Assembly (NCBI RefSeq): GCF_005144415.1
Contig: NZ_SWJE01000008.1
Location: 434,001-498,000, forward strand
From: Trinickia terrae
GTDB taxonomy: Bacteria > Pseudomonadota > Gammaproteobacteria > Burkholderiales > Burkholderiaceae
Direction of reading: 5' to 3'
DNA length: 64,000 bases
Position 1 is the first letter of the stretch. Every line of letters starts with the position of its first letter. This document shows, in pieces, positions 60,163 through 64,000 of this stretch. The notes under the pieces were generated by a model. The model did no database searches. It worked only from the letters and a program-made list of their open reading frames with translations, and had not been told where the DNA came from. The position numbers and the translations under genes are program-made.

Positions 60163-61725
60163 TCAGCCGTGCAACGCGCCCGCGATGTTCTCGACGATGT
60201 TCAGCAAGTCGCCCTGTTCGACGAGCTTGTGCACTTCCACCATGTCCGGATAGAAGAAACGGTCGCCTTCCGCGGTCGGGGCCACTTGCCGAATTCGCGA
60301 ATAGACCGCCGCCGTTGCCGGCGACGCGTCGGCGGGATCGAAGAAGTCGAGCGCCTGGGCGGCGGTGAGCAACTCGATCGCCAGGACGTGCTGCAATTTC
60401 CGGGACGTGGCGTAGGCCTTCCGCGCGGCGTGATAGGCGAAGCTCACCGGGTCTTCCTGGTTGCCGCTCGTCGGTACGCTGTCGACGCTCGCGGGTTGAG
60501 CGAGATTGCGCATCTCGCCCAGCAATCCGGCCGCCGTGTACTGAATGATCATGTAGCCGCTGTTCAGCCCCGGATCTTTTGCAAGGAACGCCGGCAGTTC
60601 GCTGAAATACGGGTTGACGAGCCGATCGGTTCGGCGCTCGGAGATCTTCGCGAGCGTCGTCATGGCGATACAGAGGAGGTCGCAGGCAATGCCGACGAAC
60701 GTGCCGTCGAAGTTGGCGCCGGAAATCGCAGTGCCGTCGTCGCCGTCCGGGTAGATGACGGGATTGTCGCCGCACGATCCCACCTCGTCGAGAATCGCGT
60801 CGCGTGCGTCATCGATCGCCCGCTTGGACGCCCCGTGCACCTGAGCAATGCCGCGAAGGCTGTAGGTGTCCTGCAGTCTGTAGTCGGCAAAGCGATCGCA
60901 GAGCGCGCTGCCTGCCAGCAGCCGCCGGATGTTGTCGGCGGTGTTGCGCTGATGGACGTGCTTCTTGACCGAGTGGTACCGGGCATCCAACGAGCGTGTG
61001 GTTGCCTTGAGCGGCTGCAGGGACATCGATGCCGCAACGTCGGCAATCTTCGAAAGCTCGATCGCGTTGTAAAGCGAGAGCATGCCGATCGCGGTCACCG
61101 ACGTGGTGCCGTTGGTGAGCGCAAGCCCCTCCTTGCATCGCAGCGAGTGCGGCTCTAGCCCCGCGCGCTCCAATGCTTCTGCGCCGCTCATGCGCTCACC
61201 GCGGTAATAAGCCTCTCCTTCGCCGATCAGCACGAGAGCCATATGCGCCTCGGGCGCGAGATAGCCGACCGATCCGTCGCCCGGCGCGAATGGCGTGATG
61301 CCGTTATTCAACAGGCCGGCGATTTGCTGCAGCAATTCGATGCTTACGCCGGAATAGCCCTTGCCGAGGCTGATCAGCATCATGAGGAGCGTGGCGCGAA
61401 CAATTTCGCGAGGCAGCGGCTCGCCGACCGAGACGGCATGGGAGCGCACGATATTTCGCTGAAGCTGTTCCGCGTCGTTCGGGCTGATGACACGAGTCGA
61501 ATTCGCGCCAAAGCCGGACGTCACGCCATAGACAAGCCGATTCTCGCTGAGAAAAAGATCGACCAGGCGGTGCGAGTTCAACACGCGTTCGCGATAGGCG
61601 GGCGAAAATGAAATCTGTGCGTCGTGCCTGGCTACGGCTATGAATTGCTCGATCGAAATCTCGGGTTCCCCGAGTTGAACTGCGAAGATCTTATTTGGCC
61701 TCGTTTGCATGTGCGCCGATGGCAT
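60163..61725 (-). CDS. MIO-less histidine ammonia-lyase homologue (ergothionase-like)
   Basis: 520 residues from the ATG at 61725, 9 nt after GGAGG. It is aligned throughout to the HAL/PAL family: YGVTSGFGANS (66-76, catalytic Tyr), LALTNGT (201-207), QDTYSLR (285-291), DPGLNSG (384-390) and PTSGNQEDPVSF (418-429). The decisive segment at 151-161 reads GSVGYLAPEAH where HAL has GSVGASGDLAP, so the Ala-Ser-Gly that cyclises to the MIO electrophile is absent, including in the DNA (around 61247-61280). A MIO-free member needs a substrate with a ready leaving group. Ergothionase, which eliminates trimethylamine from ergothioneine, is the known case. Hercynine or another betaine is possible. Confidence 0.72.
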   Translation of the reverse strand: MPSAHMQTRPNKIFAVQLGEPEISIEQFIAVARHDAQISFSPAYRERVLNSHRLVDLFLSENRLVYGVTSGFGANSTRVISPNDAEQLQRNIVRSHAVSVGEPLPREIVRATLLMMLISLGKGYSGVSIELLQQIAGLLNNGITPFAPGDGSVGYLAPEAHMALVLIGEGEAYYRGERMSGAEALERAGLEPHSLRCKEGLALTNGTTSVTAIGMLSLYNAIELSKIADVAASMSLQPLKATTRSLDARYHSVKKHVHQRNTADNIRRLLAGSALCDRFADYRLQDTYSLRGIAQVHGASKRAIDDARDAILDEVGSCGDNPVIYPDGDDGTAISGANFDGTFVGIACDLLCIAMTTLAKISERRTDRLVNPYFSELPAFLAKDPGLNSGYMIIQYTAAGLLGEMRNLAQPASVDSVPTSGNQEDPVSFAYHAARKAYATSRKLQHVLAIELLTAAQALDFFDPADASPATAAVYSRIRQVAPTAEGDRFFYPDMVEVHKLVEQGDLLNIVENIAGALHG

Positions 61726-62146
61726 TTTGAATTTCCTCCGTTGAAAGCATGAAATCAAACGAGCGGCGGTACCGGTTTTAAAGCCGAGCGCGCGCTGTAG
61801 ATCATTGCTGTTCAGAGTAGCGTCGGCTACCTTGGGGCACAAACTATTTGATTTGAGGCCGGAGTTTAGTTTTTCTAAAACACGACTCCTCGGTGATTTA
61901 AATTTGCTTGCATGGGTGAATGCTTTTTATACGCCTCAATAAAGTGATGTGCGTGGATTTTGGAAGGGGTAGTAATATTCGATATTTTAAATTTTTGCCT
62001 ATGGAAATCCATTTTTATCTTGCATGTTTGTATAGCCTCTTATATGGCGAAGAGGAAAATTGGGGGTAAGGCGGATGGGGCTGCTGCACGCGCTCTGGCA
62101 GTCTTGGTGGGAATGAAGAACCAACGGTCGACGCCAAAAAGCCGAA
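61726..62146. other. AT-rich gene-free region upstream of lyase gene
   Basis: No supported gene is found. A hairpin is possible at 61861-61889 (GGAGT, then GTTTT-TCT-AAAAC, then ACTCC). AT-rich runs at 61975-62010 could hold promoters for the lyase or for the LysR at 62147-63022, which ends here. The strong fall in GC relative to neighbouring genes is noted. Confidence 0.4.
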
Positions 62147-63022
62147 TCAGCCCTCTTTCAATGCAGCGCGCACGAACGCCACAAACTGCGCCGTAACCGG
62201 ATTCCGTTGCGCTCCCGTCCATACGAGCCCGACGCGCCACTTCGCATGCTTCCCGCGAAGCGGCAAGACGGCAGCATCCCGAAGCAGATGTTCCGCCTGC
62301 GAGGGAATGAACGCGACACCGGCTCCGGCAGCAACCGACGCCAACACCGACTGCACATCGTCAGCCTGTTGCGTCACGTTGGGCACGAAGCCGTGTTCAC
62401 GGCACCAACCGTCGATTTGAGCGGCGAGCCCCGGTCCGCGCGCGCGCCGCAAGGCCACGAAACCGATTTCGTTCAGTTTGCCGAAGTCCGCGGGAAGGCG
62501 CACGCGCGCGAGGTTCGGCGGTAGCGCCAGCGCCAGCTTTTCGTCGATCACGCCGAGCGACGAGAGGCCGCTGGCCGCGGGCATCCGCATGAAGCCCGCA
62601 TCCAGCTTGCCCGCCAGAAGGCGGCGGGTTTGCTCGGAGGAAGACAGATCGCTCAATGAGACGGCAATGCCCGGATATTGCTGACGGAAGCGGGCAATGA
62701 TTTGTGGCGCGAACGTCAGCACGGACAGGCAGATGCCGATCCGCAAATGGCCGCGTCTGCCGCCGCTGGCCTCCCGTGCACGCGCGAGAATTTCGTCCGC
62801 GTCGTAGACGAGCGCCTGCGCATCGGGCAGGAACATCTCCCCGAACCGCGTAAGCGCCGCGCCGTGCCGGCCCCGTTCGAACAGCTTCCCACCCAGGCTC
62901 GCCTCGAGCGCGCCGATCTGCTTGCTCAACGCGGGCTGGCTCATGTGCAGTGCGTCGGCCGCGCGCCCGAAATGACGCAGCTCGACAACCGTCAAGAATG
63001 TCTTCAGTAGCTTGATTTCCAT
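62147..63022 (-). CDS. LysR-family regulator (CatR/BenM-like)
   Basis: 291 residues. The winged helix is at residues 1-60 (MEIKLLKTFLTVVELRHFGR, then LHMSQPALSKQIGALEASLG). An effector domain follows with GHLRIGICLSVLTFAPQIIA. This resembles the aromatic-catabolism LysR group. It is followed (in minus-strand order) by the AT-rich spacer and preceded by pcaG. A link to protocatechuate degradation is possible but the genes are not divergent. Confidence 0.88.
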   Translation of the reverse strand: MEIKLLKTFLTVVELRHFGRAADALHMSQPALSKQIGALEASLGGKLFERGRHGAALTRFGEMFLPDAQALVYDADEILARAREASGGRRGHLRIGICLSVLTFAPQIIARFRQQYPGIAVSLSDLSSSEQTRRLLAGKLDAGFMRMPAASGLSSLGVIDEKLALALPPNLARVRLPADFGKLNEIGFVALRRARGPGLAAQIDGWCREHGFVPNVTQQADDVQSVLASVAAGAGVAFIPSQAEHLLRDAAVLPLRGKHAKWRVGLVWTGAQRNPVTAQFVAFVRAALKEG

Positions 63023-63333
63023 TCCGTGCCGTTATCGTATCGATCGAATCATTCATTTTACTAATCGATGATCGGAGCGTTCAATACGGGCATGTTCTTC
63101 GGCACGCGACTCCCCCATGTCCTCCAGAAGCGCTATAGATCAGCCCCGCCGAGCAGGCCACGGAGATGCCGCTGGTGGCAGCCCCGAGCCTGCGCCGGAT
63201 CCTGTCGCCGGACGAGAGCCCCGCCCTCGTCGTCCACGCTTTGCCGCCACGGCATCCTCATCAGAGGATGCGCGCGTGCGGACAGGCGCGATCGCGGTGA
63301 GCTTCGCCGTCGTTTCCCGCAAGCACTGGCCGT
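63023..63333. other. Gene-free spacer after pcaG terminator
   Basis: No supported gene is found. Several short frames on both strands lack homology-like segments. The left 100 bp should carry the promoter of the LysR at 62147-63022. The remaining part may be decayed coding sequence, which cannot be decided without a search. Confidence 0.35.
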
Positions 63334-63362
63334 AAAAAAACGGGCCGGCATCGAGCCGGCCC
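63334..63362 (-). terminator. Intrinsic terminator of the pcaG transcript
   Basis: Read on the minus strand it is GGGCCGGC, a 5-nt loop TCGAT and GCCGGCCC, followed by C and a run of seven T. It sits 35 bp after the pcaG stop, so it is a standard rho-independent terminator for the pcaHG transcript. Confidence 0.85.
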
Positions 63363-63397
63363 TGACAACTTTTCGCTTGCGTGCGGTGCGCGAGACC

Positions 63398-63991
63398 TTA
63401 CACGTCGAAGAACACCGTCTCGCCTTCGCCCTGCATGCGGATGTCGAAGCGATACACGGTCTTGCCCGCCTGCTGATCGCGCTTGGCGATCAAGGTTGCG
63501 CGGCGCGCCGCGGGCACGGCTTCGAGCACCGGGTCCGTGGCGTTCGCCGCGGCTTCATCCTCGAAGTAGAGGCGCGTGAACGCATGCAGCAGCATGCCGC
63601 GCATCAGCACCGTCACGTTCACGTGCGGGGCGCTGCCGTCGGCGGTCTTGCCCGGCTTGACCGTCTCGATCACGAAGCGATGCTGCGCATCGGTGCCCGT
63701 GCCCACGCGGCCGAAGCCCCGGAAACCCGTGGCCGCGATCTCGTCGCGCGACGCCGGATACCGCCCGGAGCCATCTGCTTGCGTCACTTCGATCAGCGCA
63801 TCGGTGACGGGATTGCCTTCGCCGTCGAACACCTGCCCGATGATCGTGATGTGCTCGCCCGGCGTTTCGGGTCCGGCGAGCACCGGCGTGAACAGGCTCT
63901 TCAGATCGAAGTTGTATTGCTGCGGGACGAGGCCGTAAGCGAAGTACGGCCCGACCGTTTGCGATGGGGTTTGCTTGAGTGTCTGGGTCAT
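63398..63991 (-). CDS. pcaG: Protocatechuate 3,4-dioxygenase alpha subunit
   Basis: 197 residues. It begins MTQTLKQTPSQTVGPYFAYG, the characteristic start of PcaG. ITIIGQVFDGEGNPVTDALI and GFRGFGRVGTGTDAQHRFVI follow, the intradiol dioxygenase beta-sandwich. The alpha subunit lacks the iron ligands, which are on the beta subunit PcaH, and none of its four ligand positions is present here. A TAA at 63995-63997 on the minus strand, just before its start, is probably the pcaH stop, so pcaH lies to the right of the window. The (PcaGH) enzyme opens the ring of protocatechuate in the beta-ketoadipate pathway. Confidence 0.93.
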   Translation of the reverse strand: MTQTLKQTPSQTVGPYFAYGLVPQQYNFDLKSLFTPVLAGPETPGEHITIIGQVFDGEGNPVTDALIEVTQADGSGRYPASRDEIAATGFRGFGRVGTGTDAQHRFVIETVKPGKTADGSAPHVNVTVLMRGMLLHAFTRLYFEDEAAANATDPVLEAVPAARRATLIAKRDQQAGKTVYRFDIRMQGEGETVFFDV

Positions 63992-64000
63992 GGCTTAGCG

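Noticed and set aside
60163-61725. Loss of the MIO triad as a sequencing error
   Set aside because: The frame stays open and the flanking residues (GSVG and LAPEAH) are in register with a clean three-residue shortening, which a random base error would not produce.
61960-62196. 78-residue plus-strand frame with MAKRKIGGKADGAAARALAV
   Set aside because: No ribosome-binding site or family resemblance; it overlaps the 3' end of the LysR gene and lies in AT-rich spacer.
63117-63351. Short frames on both strands after the pcaG terminator
   Set aside because: No homology-like segment or ribosome-binding site; may be decayed DNA but not supportable as genes.

Overview
The window looks like a chromosomal segment of a high-GC betaproteobacterium of the Burkholderiaceae (Paraburkholderia/Caballeronia/Trinickia-like). 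The reasons are the strong GC bias at third codon positions, seven LysR regulators, an RND efflux operon, tandem trimeric autotransporter adhesins, a fused indolepyruvate ferredoxin oxidoreductase, and a protocatechuate 3,4-dioxygenase gene at the right edge. No rRNA, tRNA, CRISPR array, insertion sequence or integrase was recognised. One gene (43052-45379) is visibly AT-richer than the rest and looks acquired.

Layout. 1-9700: end of a PAS-GGDEF-EAL protein, a TAXI-type solute receptor, a VOC protein, a squalene/phytoene synthase homologue, a YcaC-like hydrolase with a divergent LysR, and a sugar ABC importer. 9665-11900: a palindrome-rich intergenic region next to an FCD-type GntR regulator, then a SYLF-domain Tat lipoprotein. 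11998-22000: an amidase remnant, an RND tripartite efflux operon, an ArsR remnant with an intact palindrome, and two tandem YadA-like adhesin genes. 22000-30900: HAD phosphatase, MAPEG protein, indolepyruvate oxidoreductase with a divergent LysR, CitE-like lyase, a toxin-associated-looking protein, another LysR and a small tautomerase. 30976-35457: CoA-transferase, acyl-CoA dehydrogenase and MaoC-like hydratase with a divergent LysR. Together with the CitE-like lyase these resemble the itaconate/mesaconate (C5-dicarboxylate) degradation gene set.

35600-42990: small membrane proteins, a DNRP-motif polymorphic-toxin-like protein, DUF2182 and DUF899 genes with a divergent winged-helix regulator, a Vgb/YncE-like propeller, and an isochorismatase-type hydrolase pair with a divergent HxlR regulator and a clear operator. 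43052-45379: a 775-residue single-gene candidate anti-phage protein with an Mrr-like nuclease and a STAND NTPase. 45500-47940: a tandem BamE-like lipoprotein, an SH3 protein and a LysR. 48154-57105: a catabolic operon with a split transketolase, an SDR, a TRAP importer (DctP plus fused DctQM), a second full-length transketolase and a 2-hydroxyacid dehydrogenase. 57292-64000: a cytochrome c protein; a LysR, amino-acid binding protein and ammonia-lyase-fold enzyme group; another LysR; and pcaG.

The most unusual items are four. (1) The nuclease-STAND gene. (2) A histidine-ammonia-lyase homologue that lacks the Ala-Ser-Gly triad needed to form the MIO cofactor, which fits an ergothionase-type trimethylamine lyase. 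(3) Two intergenic repeats (32170-32290 and 49013-49135) that share an identical 15-nt loop on completely different but perfectly paired 10-bp stems, and whose inner 44-bp module is flipped between copies. (4) The two-transketolase operon, whose substrate is not obvious.
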